NCBI GenBank assembly: GCA_945871945.1
Contig: CAMBXY010000081.1
Span: forward strand, 1 to 6,588
DNA: 6,588 bases
From: Bordetella parapertussis
GTDB taxonomy: Bacteria; Pseudomonadota; Gammaproteobacteria; Burkholderiales; Burkholderiaceae_C
Reading direction: 5' to 3'
The notes under the pieces were generated by a model. It worked only from the letters and a program-made list of their open reading frames with translations. It was not told the origin of the DNA and searched no databases. Every line of letters begins with the position of its first letter. Within the stretch, counting starts at the first letter, position 1. Positions 5,765 to 6,588 of this stretch are shown here, piece after piece. The translations under genes and the position numbers were made by a program.

Positions 5765-6588
5765 GGCTGGTTCAAAAACGCCTCGATGTGCTGCGCCAAT
5801 TCAAGGGGACGGTCGTGGTGCATCATGTGGCCCGCATTGGCAATGGTCACACTGCGAACATCCTTCACCGACATCAAGCGTTGGTGGTACTCGGCCAAGG
5901 TGAAACGCCCCTTCCACCATTGATCCATGCTGTTGTCGCTGGCTTCTACGTTCAACACGGGTGCGGTGATGCGCTGGTACATAGCCAAAACTTCTTCCAC
6001 CCGAAACAAATGAGCGTTGGTGACTTTGTGCGCGGCGTGACCCAAAATTTCCCATTCGCCGTCGGGCTTGGCCCGCGCCCAGTGCTGTGCCAGCCACTCG
6101 GCTTTATCGGTATCCAGCCGTGGATTGGTTTTCATCAGACGTTGCGCAACCGCACTGGCACTGGGGTAGGTTTTCAAGGCCTTTTCGCCTTGGCGCAAAG
6201 CCTTCATCTCGTCCATCCACTGGGCGTAGCGGATGGGGGCTTGCTCGGGCTGGGTGGTGGCCAGTCCAAAACCCTCCAAATTGATAAGGCGGCGTATGCG
6301 GGTGGGGCGAATCCCTGCGTACTGCATGACCACATTGCCGCCCATGCTGTGGCCTAAAAGGTCTATAAACCCCTCGGGCTGAAAGTGGTCGATCAAGGCG
6401 TCGAGGTCGGCCAAATAATCGGGGAACCAAAAATTGTCTACCTCGCCGGGGTGGGTCAGGCCATAGCCGCGCCAGTCGGGCGCGATGATGTGGCGGTCTT
6501 GAACAAGCGCGTCAATCACAAATTGAAACGAGGCGCTGACATCCATCCAACCGTGCACCATGAAGAGCGGCAGTTGTTGGGGGCGGGG
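5761..6588 (-). CDS. Alpha/beta-fold hydrolase (5' end beyond window)
   Basis: A soluble alpha/beta hydrolase of unknown substrate. The frame stays open to the right edge: nine codons, PRPQQLPLF, precede the ATG at 6561, and that Met sits inside the usual strand leading to the HG oxyanion motif (LPLFMVHGW), so it is not the start. 275 residues are visible. Counting from the first visible residue, the nucleophile elbow GHSMGG has S81 (codon at 6348-6346), the likely acid is D218 in VEASDNSM, and the histidine is H254 in NAGHMMHHDRP; PDWRGYGLT is the usual loop after strand 4. The triad is therefore complete. The segment between the elbow and the acid (about 90-200) is a helical cap. It overlaps the YhiN-family gene by 4 bases and is probably co-transcribed with it. 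Epoxide hydrolase, esterase or haloalkane-type activity cannot be told apart from the sequence. Confidence 0.92.
   Translation of the reverse strand, partial: PRPQQLPLFMVHGWMDVSASFQFVIDALVQDRHIIAPDWRGYGLTHPGEVDNFWFPDYLADLDALIDHFQPEGFIDLLGHSMGGNVVMQYAGIRPTRIRRLINLEGFGLATTQPEQAPIRYAQWMDEMKALRQGEKALKTYPSASAVAQRLMKTNPRLDTDKAEWLAQHWARAKPDGEWEILGHAAHKVTNAHLFRVEEVLAMYQRITAPVLNVEASDNSMDQWWKGRFTLAEYHQRLMSVKDVRSVTIANAGHMMHHDRPLELAQHIEAFLNQP

Noticed and set aside
6559..6561. ATG at 6561 as the start of the alpha/beta hydrolase
   Set aside because: The frame stays open to the window edge and the Met falls inside the conserved strand before the HG motif, so the true start is upstream, outside the window.

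Overview
The window looks like an ordinary chromosomal segment of a betaproteobacterium, most likely Burkholderiales and probably Comamonadaceae. The inference rests on moderately GC-rich DNA, the lysine/arginine-rich bS21 of beta-proteobacterial type, a DarP/YjgA with the long N-terminal extension seen in this group, and housekeeping content throughout. I see no phage, insertion sequence, CRISPR array, tRNA or rRNA. Genes fill almost the whole window; the largest gap is the 120 bp leader of rpsU.

Left part (1-2510): mog (molybdenum cofactor synthesis, running off the left edge) overlaps the end of darP/yjgA (50S ribosomal subunit assembly), both on the minus strand. Divergent from darP, across only 35 bp, lies pmbA/tldE (metalloprotease partner subunit, plus strand). 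The gap contains a 7-base symmetric -10-like element that could serve both genes.

Middle (2526-4550): potG-type ABC transporter ATPase, yqeY and rpsU, all on the minus strand. rpsU has a good sigma-70 promoter inside the end of the upstream gene, a long leader with two inverted repeats, no visible Shine-Dalgarno sequence, and a strong intrinsic terminator separating it from yqeY. The potG gene has no permease or binding-protein gene beside it.

Right part (4523-6588): an alpha/beta hydrolase (5' end beyond the window) and a YhiN/HI0933-family flavoprotein, overlapping by ATGA and almost certainly one transcriptional unit that leads into rpsU.

Functionally the window mixes translation and ribosome genes (darP, rpsU, yqeY) with cofactor, peptide, polyamine and redox housekeeping. 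I found no evidence of a new multi-gene system; the points worth a second look are regulatory (the shared promoter, the rpsU leader and its terminator) and the isolated potG.
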